A stretch of DNA of 64,000 nt from AP-15 sp963785565 (GCA_963785565.1 CAWAVV010000039.1:45552-109551), one strand, 5' to 3'; counted from the stretch's first letter, positions 35,656 through 44,889 are shown. Numbers and translations are program-made. Notes: generated by a model from the letters alone, not told the origin.

Positions 35656-37146
35656 TCAACGCAGCGCGTCGAGCTTGTGTTGCACCAGCGCGCGCCGGCT
35701 GTCGGCCGGAGACAGTTCGTCTCGCAGCGTTGTCCAATAACTTGCCGCCCGGAAGCCGTCGCCGCTTTGAGCTGCGGCGAGACCCAGATACCATAATGCG
35801 TCCGGCTCTTTGCCGTCGAGCGCGTTGATCCGGGTCGCCAGATCGACGAGTTCGGGGCTCGGCCCGTCGTCTTTGGTCCCGACGGAAAGCGCATTCATAT
35901 AGGCCTCGAGCAGCGGGAGATTGCCGGGGAATTGCGCGTTTCCCTGCTTGAGGGCGGCGAGCGCATCCGCGGTGCGACCGAGCCCCTGATAAGAGCGGGC
36001 GCGTGCGATCCATCCCTGCGCGTCATCCGGCGCGTCATGCGGCAGCGCCTCCGGCGCCCTTGCGGCGGCCGCCGCTTCTCGGGCGCGGGCAGCTCGCGCC
36101 TTGTCGGGCTCGCCGAGCACATCGTAGGCGTGGGCGAGCCGCGCCCAGCCTTCCTTGTCGTCCGGGTGCTGTGCGAGCCGTTGGGCAAGGCGCTCGACCA
36201 TGCCGCGGATCATCGCCTGCCGCTGTTCTGGCGACATCTCGCGGGCGGCGGCGATGTCCTGCATGCTCGGGCCGGTCGGCGCCGCAGCCGGCGCGGCCCC
36301 AGCTGCTGCCGGCCCGTTCGGCATCAGTTCGGCGAGGCTGTCCGCGACGGTTTGGCGCCACGGCGCGCCAGCCGGGGCGTCGGCCAGCAAGGCCTGCAAT
36401 TTTTGCCTGGCCCCGGCGCTGTCGCCATGCTGCAGCGCTGCCTCGGCGCTGTAATAGCGAGAACGTGGATCATCCGGCGCCTTGGCGAATTCGGCCTCGG
36501 CGGCCGGCGTCACGGCGCCCTCTGCTTCAAGCAGCAAGACTTCGCCCAGCTCGGCGTGCAAGCCGGTCTCGCCGGGCGCCAAGGCGATCGCCCGGGCGTA
36601 GGCCTCGCGCGCTTCGGGGAAGCGGCGCAGCGCGGCCAGGGTACGGGCGAGCAGGGTCCAACCTTTTAGATCGCCGGGCGTCTGTTGTAGATGCGCCTTT
36701 ATGCGGTCGGCGGCAGCGGCAAGTTCGATCGCGCCGTGTGGAATGGCGGCCTCGATCGCGGCGCTCCGATCGATCGCCGCCGGTGAGCCGACCGCAAAGT
36801 AGATGGCGATCGCCGCCGCCGGCAGCACCCCGGCAATGCCGATCGCCGCACCCATCCGCCAGAATGTTTCCGCTCCGCCGTCCAACGCCGCCCCCGCCCC
36901 GGCGTCGCCGCGCTCGGCCGCCGCCAGCATGCGCCGGGTGATCTCGGTGCGCGCCACAGCGGCCTGGTCGGGTGAAATCCGGCCCTGAGCCAGCTCGGCA
37001 TCGGTCTCGGCGAGCTGCCGGCGAAACAGCGCGGCGACGGCTTCCTCGTCGCCACCGCCCGGCCGCGGGCGATGGACGAGCGGGCGCAGCAAGGTGGCCA
37101 GCGCCGCAAGGGTCAGGAACCCGGCGCCGATCCAGAACCAGACCAT
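35656..37146 (-). CDS. ccmI: Cytochrome c maturation protein CcmI (CycH)
   Basis: 496 residues from ATG 37146 (MVWFWIGAGFLTLAALATLL). Two N-terminal membrane helices (about 5-24 and 100-120, WRMGAAIGIAGVLPAAAIAIYFAV) flank a cytoplasmic CcmI-1 segment (FRRQLAETDAELAQGRISPDQ), followed by a periplasmic TPR domain (CcmI-2). The family chaperones apocytochrome c to the haem ligation complex. It overlaps ccmH by 34 bp. The long upstream open frame to 37638 is ignored. Confidence 0.92.
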   Translation of the reverse strand: MVWFWIGAGFLTLAALATLLRPLVHRPRPGGGDEEAVAALFRRQLAETDAELAQGRISPDQAAVARTEITRRMLAAAERGDAGAGAALDGGAETFWRMGAAIGIAGVLPAAAIAIYFAVGSPAAIDRSAAIEAAIPHGAIELAAAADRIKAHLQQTPGDLKGWTLLARTLAALRRFPEAREAYARAIALAPGETGLHAELGEVLLLEAEGAVTPAAEAEFAKAPDDPRSRYYSAEAALQHGDSAGARQKLQALLADAPAGAPWRQTVADSLAELMPNGPAAAGAAPAAAPTGPSMQDIAAAREMSPEQRQAMIRGMVERLAQRLAQHPDDKEGWARLAHAYDVLGEPDKARAARAREAAAAARAPEALPHDAPDDAQGWIARARSYQGLGRTADALAALKQGNAQFPGNLPLLEAYMNALSVGTKDDGPSPELVDLATRINALDGKEPDALWYLGLAAAQSGDGFRAASYWTTLRDELSPADSRRALVQHKLDALR

Positions 37147-37613
37147 GCCCGATCGCTCAGCAATTCCGCGGCACGAGCGCTCTCTTCCCGAGTCAGCTCC
37201 GGTAACGCCGGGTCGGGACGCCGCCAGCGCGCCCGCATCAGCAACACGCCTCCCGCCCCCAGCACCAGCACCGGCGGCGCCAGCCACAGCACCCAGGTCA
37301 CCGGCTCGAACGGCGGGTCGAGCAGCACGAACACGCCATATCGCGCGACGATGTAGTCGAGCACCTGCTGGTTGGTGTCGCCGGCGAGCAGCCGCTTGCG
37401 CACCAGAACGCGCAGATCGTGGGCGAGGTCGGCGTTCGACTCGTCGATCGACTGGTTCTGGCACACCAGGCAGCGCAATTCCTGGCTGATCGTGCGGGCG
37501 CGCGCCTCCAGGGCTGGATCGGCGAGCCGTTCGGAGGGTTCGACCGCCCAGGCTGCCGCCGCCCCGGCCGCGATCAGCAGCAACGCCGCCGCAACCAGCA
37601 GCCTCGCGATCAT
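37113..37613 (-). CDS. ccmH: Cytochrome c maturation thiol protein CcmH
   Basis: About 166 residues from ATG 37613 (a GTG one codon earlier is possible). Signal peptide/anchor MIARLLVAAALLLIAAG, then the redox motif ELRCLVCQNQSI with an LRCxxCQ thiol pair, and a C-terminal membrane helix (WVLWLAPPVLVLGAGGVLLM). CcmH reduces the apocytochrome c CXXCH motif before haem attachment. The ATG overlaps the stop codon of the restored ccmF frame (TGATG at 37611-37615). No ccmG precedes it, unlike the usual order. Confidence 0.93.
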   Translation of the reverse strand: MIARLLVAAALLLIAAGAAAAWAVEPSERLADPALEARARTISQELRCLVCQNQSIDESNADLAHDLRVLVRKRLLAGDTNQQVLDYIVARYGVFVLLDPPFEPVTWVLWLAPPVLVLGAGGVLLMRARWRRPDPALPELTREESARAAELLSDRAWSGSGSAPGS

Positions 37614-37685
37614 CACGGATCCGCCGGTCGAGGGACAATCGCCGGTGCGGCGCGGGATCTCGGCAGCCGCATCCTCAGGCGCCGG

Positions 37686-39602
37686 TCACTGAGCGAGACC
37701 AGCCCGCCGAGCGCCGCCAACACGCGCGCCGAACCAGACCCACGGGACGAGCGGATTGTAGTACGCGCGCAGGACCCAGCCGCCCTTTCCGTCAGGATCG
37801 CCGAGCGCCAGATAGAGATCGCCGAAGCCGTTGGTCGAGATCGAAGTATTTGTCGTCATGCTGCCGGCGATCGGATACCAGCGGCGCTCGGGGTGGACGG
37901 TGAACGGGGCGCTGCCCGGCCGATCGACCACGATCTCGGCGCGCTGAACCTGGTAATTTTCGACATTACCCTCGGTCACCCCGACAAAGTGCAGGGTACG
38001 GCCGGCGATTTGCAAATTGTCGCCGGCGCGCAGGGTCTCGATCCGCTCGCTGCGCCAGGCGATCGAGACCGTCACCCCGGCGATCAGGACGCCGACGCCG
38101 AAATGGGCGATTGCATAACCCCAGGTGCCGCGCGGCAGATGGCGCAGGCGGCGCCACACGGTGCCTGGAGGCAGCTTGCCGATACCGGTCCGGTCGGCAA
38201 GATCGGCCAGCACGCCGAGCATCGCCCAGGCGGCGAGCGCCACTCCGGCAAGCGCCGCCGGGGATGCGGTGCGGTTGAACAAAAACACGGCGAGCGGGGC
38301 GAGAAGCGCTCCGGCGAATGCCGGCGACAATCGGCGCAGCGCCGCCCGCAAACTCCCGTGGCGCCAGGCGAGGACCGGGCCGATGACCATGGCAACAAGA
38401 CCCGGCACGACGATCGGGACAAATGTCGCGTCAAAATATTGCGGCCCGACCGACAATTTGGTCCCGCTCCACACCTCGGCGAAGAGCGGGTAGAAGGTGC
38501 CCAGGAACACCGTCGCCATACCGGCCGCGAGCAGCAGATTGTTGAGCACCAGCGCGCCCTCGCGGCTGACCGGCGCGAACGGGTTGCCGGCTTCGAGACC
38601 CGGCGCGCGCAACGCGTAGAGGATCAGGCCGCCGCCGATCACGATCCCGACCAGCACCAGGATGAAGACGCCGCGCGCCGGGTCGAGGGCAAAGGAATGG
38701 ACCGAGGTCAGCACCCCCGAGCGCACCAGAAAGGTCCCGATCAGGCTCATGCCGAAGGTCATGATCGCCAGCAACACGGTCCAGCGCTGCAACGTCCCGC
38801 GCTTTTCGACGACCGCGGCCGAATGCAGCAGCGCGGTGCCCAGCAGCCACGGCATGAACGAGGCGTTCTCGACCGGGTCCCAAGCCCACCAGCCGCCCCA
38901 GCCGAGCACGTAATAGGCCCACCAGCTGCCCATCGCGACGCCGATCGTCAGCCCGCACCACGCGGTCAAGGCCCAGGGCCGGACCCAGCGCGCCCAGGCG
39001 GCGCCGACCCGGCCCTCGATCAGCGCGGCGATCGCGAAAGAATAGGTGATCGAGAACCCGACATAGCCGAAATAGAGAAACGGCGGATGAAAGGCGAGGC
39101 CCGGATCCTGCAGCAGCGGGTTCAGGTCGCGGCCGTCGGCCGGGACCGGGAACAGCCGCTCGAACGGGTTCGACGTCGCGATGATGAACAGCAAGGTGCC
39201 AAAGCCGAGCAGGCCCTGGATCGCCAGGGTGCGCGCGCGCAGGCTCGCCGGCAACGAGCGGCCGAACAGGGCGACGAGCCCGCCGAACAACGCCAGCATG
39301 AAGACCCACAGCATCATCGAGCCTTCATGGCTGCCCCACGCGCCGGTCACCTTGTAGAGCATCGGTTTCGAGAGGCTCGAATTCTCGAAGACGTTGCGGA
39401 CCGAGAAGTCGGAGACGATGTGGGCGTGGATAAAGACCGCGTAGGACAACGCCACAAGGCCGAGCTGCAGCAACGCCGACGGCCGCGCCAGATCCATCAA
39501 TGCCCGGCTGCGCGCCGCGGCGCCGATCAGCGGCGCCGTTCCCTGCACCGCCGCGACCAGCAGGGCGAGGACGAGCGCGAAATGGCCGATCTCTACCAGC
39601 AC
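37686..39602 (-). CDS. ccmF: Cytochrome c haem lyase subunit CcmF, 3' end frameshifted
   Basis: 638 residues as read, with about 14 membrane helices. The WWD domain (WGGWWAWDPVENASFMPW) and haem-ligand histidines in the loops (HEGSMMLWV, FHPPFLYFGY) identify CcmF, which attaches haem to apocytochrome c. After VPWVWFGAR a one-base shift near 37724 diverts the frame to a premature stop. The other frame continues VLAALGGLVSLSDRRLR, the conserved family C-terminus, and ends at 37613-37615, overlapping the ccmH start. So the last residues are wrong as read. First gene of the ccm cluster here; ccmE is not seen upstream. Confidence 0.92.
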   Translation of the reverse strand: MLVEIGHFALVLALLVAAVQGTAPLIGAAARSRALMDLARPSALLQLGLVALSYAVFIHAHIVSDFSVRNVFENSSLSKPMLYKVTGAWGSHEGSMMLWVFMLALFGGLVALFGRSLPASLRARTLAIQGLLGFGTLLFIIATSNPFERLFPVPADGRDLNPLLQDPGLAFHPPFLYFGYVGFSITYSFAIAALIEGRVGAAWARWVRPWALTAWCGLTIGVAMGSWWAYYVLGWGGWWAWDPVENASFMPWLLGTALLHSAAVVEKRGTLQRWTVLLAIMTFGMSLIGTFLVRSGVLTSVHSFALDPARGVFILVLVGIVIGGGLILYALRAPGLEAGNPFAPVSREGALVLNNLLLAAGMATVFLGTFYPLFAEVWSGTKLSVGPQYFDATFVPIVVPGLVAMVIGPVLAWRHGSLRAALRRLSPAFAGALLAPLAVFLFNRTASPAALAGVALAAWAMLGVLADLADRTGIGKLPPGTVWRRLRHLPRGTWGYAIAHFGVGVLIAGVTVSIAWRSERIETLRAGDNLQIAGRTLHFVGVTEGNVENYQVQRAEIVVDRPGSAPFTVHPERRWYPIAGSMTTNTSISTNGFGDLYLALGDPDGKGGWVLRAYYNPLVPWVWFGARVGGARRAGLAQ

Positions 39603-39949
39603 GTCAGCGTTCTCGGGTCAGCGGCCAAATTCCCGTGAACCGGGAAAATAACCGGGAAATCCGCGCATCGGCCACTTTACGGTCCTAAATCGCAATAAAT
39701 CCGAGTTTCGAATCAATCACTTACACAGGAATTCCCGTCAGCGCGGAACCGGGAATTTTTCCGGCCGAACCGGGAAAGAATTTCGCGGAACCGGGAATAG
39801 ACGGGAATTGCCAAAAACCGGCCATACCCGGAGCAATCCGCTTCACCACCATCCATTCTGGCACGAGCATCTCGTGCCCATTATGTCGCCATGCGAGCCA
39901 TTATGCGGGCGAGATGTGGTCGGACGATGGCGAGCCGCCTGACCGCCGT
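39603..39949. repeat. Intergenic region with five ACCGGGAA boxes and a hairpin
   Basis: No gene is seen. ACCGGGAA occurs at 39639, 39651, 39748, 39769 and 39790, three of them within GAACCGGGAA preceded by GCG or CCG. Related ATTCCCGT (reverse-complement ACGGGAAT) occurs at about 39629 and 39730, and ACGGGAAT again at 39800. A perfect hairpin GCACGAG-CAT-CTCGTGC is at 39861-39877. The boxes lie directly upstream of ccmF and downstream of the acyl-CoA dehydrogenase gene. Confidence 0.7.
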
Positions 39950-41172
39950 TTATTCGGCGCCGTCGCTGAGCAGCATGCGGCCGTAGGGCGCCAGCCCGGC
40001 GACGCGGCTGGCGGCGGTGTGGGTCAACACGGTCATCACGTCGCGGCGGATCGAGCCCAGCTCGTCATTGTCGTAGACCCAGCGGGCGCCGTCCAATTCG
40101 CACAGCCGGTCGATTGCCCAGCCGACCTGATGCTGTGCGTAGACCATGTCGCGGCGCGCGCGCAACGCCTCGGCCTCGGTAATCCGGCGCCCCGAACTGA
40201 CTTCGGCGGTGCTGGATTCGCGCCCGGTGTGCAGCAGCATCGTCGCCGCATCGATCGCGGCGGCGGCCTCGCCGAGCGTCATCTGCACGAATTCGGAATC
40301 GGCGAGCCTTCGCACCCCGCGCGACACCCGGCCGGCGAATGACCGGCAGGCGACATCGAGCGCGCGGCGGCCGAGCGCCACTGGCACCGGCGGCAAGGAA
40401 TAGGAGACCAGGTAACCGCGCGGCGCGCGCAACACCGGATAGTCCGGATGGACCAAGGCGCCCGGCGGAGTCCCGGCAAAGAGATCGCTGACCATCACGA
40501 CGCGATGCTCGGGGACGAACACATCGTCCAGGATCAGCGACTTCGAGCCGGTGCCGGCAAGGCCCAAGGTCTGCCAGTCGTCGACGATCTCGATCTCGGC
40601 GAACGGCGCCAGCAGATAGGCATGGGCTGCGCGGGTCGCCCATTTGCCCGAGGAACGCGCCAATGATCGCCCATTGCGCATAGTCGCAGCCGCTCGAAAA
40701 CGAGTAGCGGCCGCTGAGCCGCCAGCCGCCCGGTCACACGCTTGGCGGCGGCGCGCGGCGCCAAGGAGGACGCGGCGACCGCCTCGGGATCGGCGCCCCA
40801 CACATCGATCTGCGCCTGCTCAGGATACTGGGCGACGATCCACTGATGCTCGGCCAAGACCGCATAGACCCAGGCCGACGACGCGCAGCCAAAAGTCAGT
40901 TCCTCGACGATCCGCGAGAACAGGCTGAACCGACCCTGCATGCCGCCAAACCGCCGCGGCTGCAAAATCCGCAGGATGCCCGCCGCGCGATACTCGGCGA
41001 TCGTCGCCGCCGGCACCTTTCGCGCCGCCGCTGCCTCCGGCGCCCGCTCGGCGAGCCGCGGGATCAATGCCCGCGCCCGCTCCAGCACCGCCCGCTCCTC
41101 CTCCGGAAGGGCGCTGTCATCGCCTGAGATTGAGACCTGGTCACGGCGCGTCATGGGGTTCGCATCAGGCAT
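39950..41172 (-). pseudogene. Acyl-CoA dehydrogenase/flavin monooxygenase-like protein, two frameshifts
   Basis: Three pieces in three frames make one roughly 400-residue protein. Piece 1 is MTRRDQVSIS through FGGMQGRFSLF, ELTFGCASSAWVYAVLAEHQW to AAKRVTG. Piece 2 is WRLSGRYSFSSGCDYAQWAI to FLGQMGDPRSP. Piece 3 is AHAYLLAPFAEIEIVDDWQT, GTGSKSLILDDVFVPEHRVV to the end. Shifts lie near 40730 and 40630-40640. Content such as WRLSGRYSFSSG and GTGSKSLILDDVFVPEHR resembles the HsaA/DszC/4-HPA-monooxygenase branch of the acyl-CoA dehydrogenase superfamily, which use reduced flavin. The substrate is unknown. It is alone. Confidence 0.82.
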
Positions 41173-41531
41173 GCGGTCGCCGTTGCCTCGGTTTCATGCT
41201 TCTGGTTCAGCGTGCATCCGAGACGGTGGCTACGCAAGAGGTCGTGGGCAAATACGTTGCTGTCCGGCCTTATGGAACGATATGACCCGGCGCCGGGCAG
41301 CTCGCCGCGCTGACGGCGCGCGTCTTCAATTCGATCACGCCCCGAAGGTGCTCACGCGAACCGGTTGGCTGGCCTCGGTTCACCCGTCTGCCAGCAGAGG
41401 AATGACTGCTCCGGATCTCTTTGCCGACCATCGGTTCCGTCTACGGCGACGACGGCCCATGCCCCCAAAGCAGACAGTTGGCCAATAGCAGTGGTCAGGC
41501 TTCCGCTCTCATCTGAAGGTAATGGACGCCT
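41173..41531. other. Intergenic region without recognisable gene
   Basis: Between the acyl-CoA dehydrogenase pseudogene start and the 3' end of the large membrane-protein gene. Open frames here have no family features or ribosome sites, and no strong hairpin or repeat is evident. Confidence 0.4.
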
Positions 41532-43802
41532 CTAACTCGCCGGCGATCTGGCCTCCTTATTAGCCCGTAATCCGCGGCGAGGACGCTCCGGGTCCCGGCT
41601 CTCTGGCCGACCCGAGCCGGCATGGTCCGTTAGGTCAAGGGACGGAAATACGAGGTTTCCAAAATCTGGTACAACGCTGGTGAGTTGCACATAATAGAGA
41701 TCGTAATCCGGCATGTCCGGGCGCACGAACCCGACCGTCGGCGTCTCCTCTCCTAGGCGTCTCAATACTACCGGCGCTGCCACCGGTGTGAAATGCGCGC
41801 CACGTGGCGTAGAGAGCGTTAATATGACGCCCCGCGCAATTCCTTCTACTGGTCGGCATACCATGAGTAGACGAACGCTGCCTTTGTCTATGGTCACCAA
41901 GCTCAAGAACGGCTTACCATTGGGAAGGTATACCATCCCTCTCTGGGTGTGAGCTCCATCCGGCCTGCCTTGCTCCTCGAATGTTAAGCACGCATGCGCT
42001 CCATCCCACCGTATTATCACTAAATATGCGGTAATTGTTCCTGGGTCGCCGAAGCCGGGCCGAAAACAGACATAACGTCCCTCGAGTTCTTTTGCACCCT
42101 CTTCTGTGTAGCCACCGATTTCCAGCGCCGAGACCGCGCCCATTCCGGCTGTGATGTTGCTTGACCCTTTCTGTGTGGGGCTCCCCAGCACCGATAAGCC
42201 ATCAATTCCTGAGCGGACTGAACCTATTTCCTCGATCACCCCTCGCTCCTGACCTACAGACCGAGGAAATATCGCAAGAATAATAGCCCCAAGAACTGCT
42301 CCGGCCGCTCCATTCATCCCCATCATAACGACATCGGTCCACTCGGGGTGTGATTTGAACTGAGGCATCAGTGCCTCGGGTAATAACTGGCTCATCAGGA
42401 GACCGGTGAGCGCAAAAGCGATACCATTCAAAGTGCCGCCCAGCGTTGACAAGAGAGTGCGGCTCCAACTCGAATTCCCTAAATAGCTACACAATGCGCC
42501 AATAGTTATTGTGCAGACGATTGGGTTTAAGAGGAACGCCCAACGTTGCACAAAAATATCGATGGACCGTTGAAGATCGATCTGGCCGTTCTTTATGAAC
42601 ATCGGAACCAAAAACCATAAAATTCTCAGCGCGACACAAAGCGCAACTACTACTAATACTGCGATCAGAAGCTCCCCAAAAGGAGGCATGCGCGGCGATT
42701 GCGCGCTGTTCTGCCGGACAAACCGTTGGGCAACTACTGTCCCGGCAATGGACGCGATGCCGAGCTGCACGGCACCCAGAATAGAATACAAAAGCAGAAA
42801 CGGAAACGGCTGTCCACCCGGGACCACGATCGATATAAGTGAAAATAGTATGATAATCGCTACGATTGTAGCGATCCACTGATCACGACTGAACGCAGAT
42901 GGGTGATCCTCAAAATTGACAAAACCCATTCGAGCCAGACGTCGGCGGCGTTGGCGCACTGTGATGTTATTGGCGAGTACATACCGAGCTATCAAATTGC
43001 AAACTAGCAATGATAATTCCTGCATTCGGTGAGTGACCCGTTCTTCCAGCTTGCGTGTTTTTGTGGTGATAGAGAAGTATTCATGAGCCACTTCAATTAG
43101 AAAATCATAGACGGCTCTTGTATTTACAACCATCCTATCGTTTAACCGCATAATACGAGCATACGTTGATTGGGCTGCCGCATTAGTAGGGAAACCAAGT
43201 GGTCGGCCCGTATCGAAAGGTACAACAAATAACCAATATAATGCGACAGCTCGGGTGAGGCGAGACGATACCGTAGCGTCGTCCTCGAACCTAAGTGCAG
43301 AGGCTCCGATAGTGCCTTTAATTTCATCAGAGATGTCTTTTTTTAACGCTGGATCAACAACACGGAATTCTGCGCGCTTTGCAAGCTCCGTAGCCAAATC
43401 GTCTGCTTGCCTTGGAATGGCAGCGAGGGCTATGCAGAGCGATCTAGCGGTTGTGTCGATATTCCTAAGACTTTTAAATCGGGACGCGACCGCGATTATA
43501 AGTACCGCGACAAACGGCACAACTCCGGCAAGCTCTTCGTTTGTTTTCAGGGAACTGCTGATGGCAAGGCCAACTCCTGTAAGCCCCACTCCTGTAAGAC
43601 CCACCCCCGTACCGTGCAAAATTAAAATGACGATCAACCACAGAGCTACCAGCAATGTATAATAAAATGCTACTCCGCTATAAAAAAGGAGGAACGTGGT
43701 AGTCGATCGATTTGTCGGAGGTTTATTGAACTGAACCCAAGCGATGACGAACAATAATAAGCCCGAGAGGATCCAGAAGGGTTGGTCGGACAGAATGTTC
43801 AT
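41532..43802 (-). CDS. Large multi-span membrane protein of unknown family with C-terminal soluble domain
   Basis: 756 residues. About nine membrane helices are visible (approximately 8-24, 36-62, 92-107, 308-328, 333-355, 376-400, 421-440, 453-472 and 490-512). A roughly 200-residue mainly helical cytoplasmic or periplasmic section (110-305) contains an Arg cluster (VRQRRRRLARMG). The C-terminal 240 residues are soluble, with a beta-rich block (GRYVCFRPGFGDPGTITAYL, GAHFTPVAAPVVLRRLGEE). I recognise no family. Base composition is visibly more AT-rich than all neighbours, especially 42200-43800, suggesting transfer. A 15-bp triplication encodes GVGLT repeats (66-79). It lies alone beside a decayed toxin-antitoxin pair. 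Confidence 0.8.
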   Translation of the reverse strand: MNILSDQPFWILSGLLLFVIAWVQFNKPPTNRSTTTFLLFYSGVAFYYTLLVALWLIVILILHGTGVGLTGVGLTGVGLAISSSLKTNEELAGVVPFVAVLIIAVASRFKSLRNIDTTARSLCIALAAIPRQADDLATELAKRAEFRVVDPALKKDISDEIKGTIGASALRFEDDATVSSRLTRAVALYWLFVVPFDTGRPLGFPTNAAAQSTYARIMRLNDRMVVNTRAVYDFLIEVAHEYFSITTKTRKLEERVTHRMQELSLLVCNLIARYVLANNITVRQRRRRLARMGFVNFEDHPSAFSRDQWIATIVAIIILFSLISIVVPGGQPFPFLLLYSILGAVQLGIASIAGTVVAQRFVRQNSAQSPRMPPFGELLIAVLVVVALCVALRILWFLVPMFIKNGQIDLQRSIDIFVQRWAFLLNPIVCTITIGALCSYLGNSSWSRTLLSTLGGTLNGIAFALTGLLMSQLLPEALMPQFKSHPEWTDVVMMGMNGAAGAVLGAIILAIFPRSVGQERGVIEEIGSVRSGIDGLSVLGSPTQKGSSNITAGMGAVSALEIGGYTEEGAKELEGRYVCFRPGFGDPGTITAYLVIIRWDGAHACLTFEEQGRPDGAHTQRGMVYLPNGKPFLSLVTIDKGSVRLLMVCRPVEGIARGVILTLSTPRGAHFTPVAAPVVLRRLGEETPTVGFVRPDMPDYDLYYVQLTSVVPDFGNLVFPSLDLTDHAGSGRPESRDPERPRRGLRANKEARSPAS
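43570..43614. repeat. Triplicated 15-bp unit inside the membrane-protein gene
   Basis: Units CCAACTCCTGTAAGC, CCCACTCCTGTAAGA and CCCACCCCCGTACCG lie head to tail and encode the repeated GVGLT of a loop after the second membrane helix. In-frame slippage could vary the loop length. Confidence 0.75.
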
Positions 43803-43954
43803 GGCACGTTCCGGACCGATGATCAGCTGCGAAGGAGCTGGGCTGGCGTAGTCCGCTCCACTTCGAGGAAATCGCTAATCAATAGGTGAATGTTGGCGGC
43901 ACCTGATGTGAACCAGATCACATTAACCTAAAAAAATAAGCGGCGCGCGCGGCG

Positions 43955-44255
43955 CTAGCGCCGGGCCGTGTCTGAACCTATCGTCGGTAGAAACCGTTGT
44001 TGGCGTTCGGTTTGCACCGCCGCCCAGAGCAGCAACTGAGTGTCCAACAGCAGCTTCACAAGCCGCTGCAGACAGCTGTTCGATCTTGGTCTCGCCCATC
44101 CGGCCGAAATCGTCGGGGACCGCGATCTACCGGCCATGAATGCGAGCCGGCGAAGCTGAGCGGCGTCCGGCATTTCCAGCGGCACCGCCTTGACCAGCGG
44201 CTTGCCGGCCTTGACAATGATGAATGGCTCGCCCTTGGCCGCGCGATCGGCATTC
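43955..44255 (-). pseudogene. Remnant of a Phd/VapB antitoxin and VapC (PIN) toxin pair
   Basis: The antitoxin part reads ADRAAKGEPFIIVKAGKPLV then KAVPLEMPDAAQLRRLAFMAG, matching Phd/YefM-type antitoxins of vapBC pairs. Its C-terminus (IAVPDDFGRMGETKIEQL) continues in another frame after a one-base shift near 44127. It is followed by a GTG that opens the toxin (VKLLLDTQLLLWAA, the first PIN strand with the catalytic Asp), which is cut off after about 14 conserved residues. The antitoxin N-terminus is also eroded. The module is dead: no PIN active site beyond the first Asp remains. Confidence 0.7.
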
Positions 44256-44445
44256 TGGGGACGACCGGTATCGGGCGCGAGGGCGCCGTTGGCGTGCCGT
44301 CGGCGAAGGACCGCTCGCCACGCCCCAGCCAGACCTATCTATCCAGATCCCAAACGTCCGGTAGTGTGCGGTTACCGGCTCGTCATTTGATTGAAGCGGT
44401 TTTAAGTGGCGTGAATCAGACAGATGGTTCCCATTGCGCATCCTT

Positions 44446-44526
44446 CGTCGCCCCCGCGAAAAGCGGGGGCCAGGGCGGCAAACGGGGTTTTGGTTGCTCT
44501 GGGTTCCCGCTTTCGCGGGAATGACG
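44446..44526. repeat. Intergenic palindromic repeat upstream of the FUSC gene
   Basis: The element reads CGTCGCCCCCGCG-AAAA-GCGGGGGCCAG ... GGTTCCCGCTTTCGCGGGAATGACG: two small hairpins (CCCCCGC/GCGGGGG and TTCCCGC/GCGGGAA) flank about 30 bp. Its outer ends are CGTC and GACG. The rest of 44256-44889 shows no convincing gene. Confidence 0.75.
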
Positions 44527-44889
44527 CAAGAAGGGATCGGGTACTAACCGTCAAATTCGTACCACTAGAACGCCGCGCCGGAGTCGCGGGTGATCAGGCC
44601 GAGCGATTGCTGGTGGAATGGGTTTTGTAGGCGTGGTCACCGTCGATGGCGCTGGCGGGGTTCGCTTGGGTGACGAGCAGGATTTTGGCCGGGTCGCGGC
44701 GATGTGGCCAGTTTGCGGGTTGCGCCATTACATGTAGGCATTGAAATCGGGCATGGTCTCGGTTCTTTCCATCGTCTGAGCTGGCGGGTGTCATCGCCGA
44801 TATGTCCGATCGTCTATTAGACACCGCATGACCCGGACGCGAAGCCCGCGCCGTTCGCCGATCCGCCACTCCCTGGGATCGCCAATTTC

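Noticed and set aside
37419..39638. 739-codon plus-strand open frame
   Set aside because: Antisense to ccmF; low-complexity Arg/Gln/Asp composition typical of GC-rich shadows.
44594..44790. Minus-strand frame beginning MAQPANWPHRRDP
   Set aside because: Brief resemblance to a peroxiredoxin tail (ATPANW) does not extend; likely chance.
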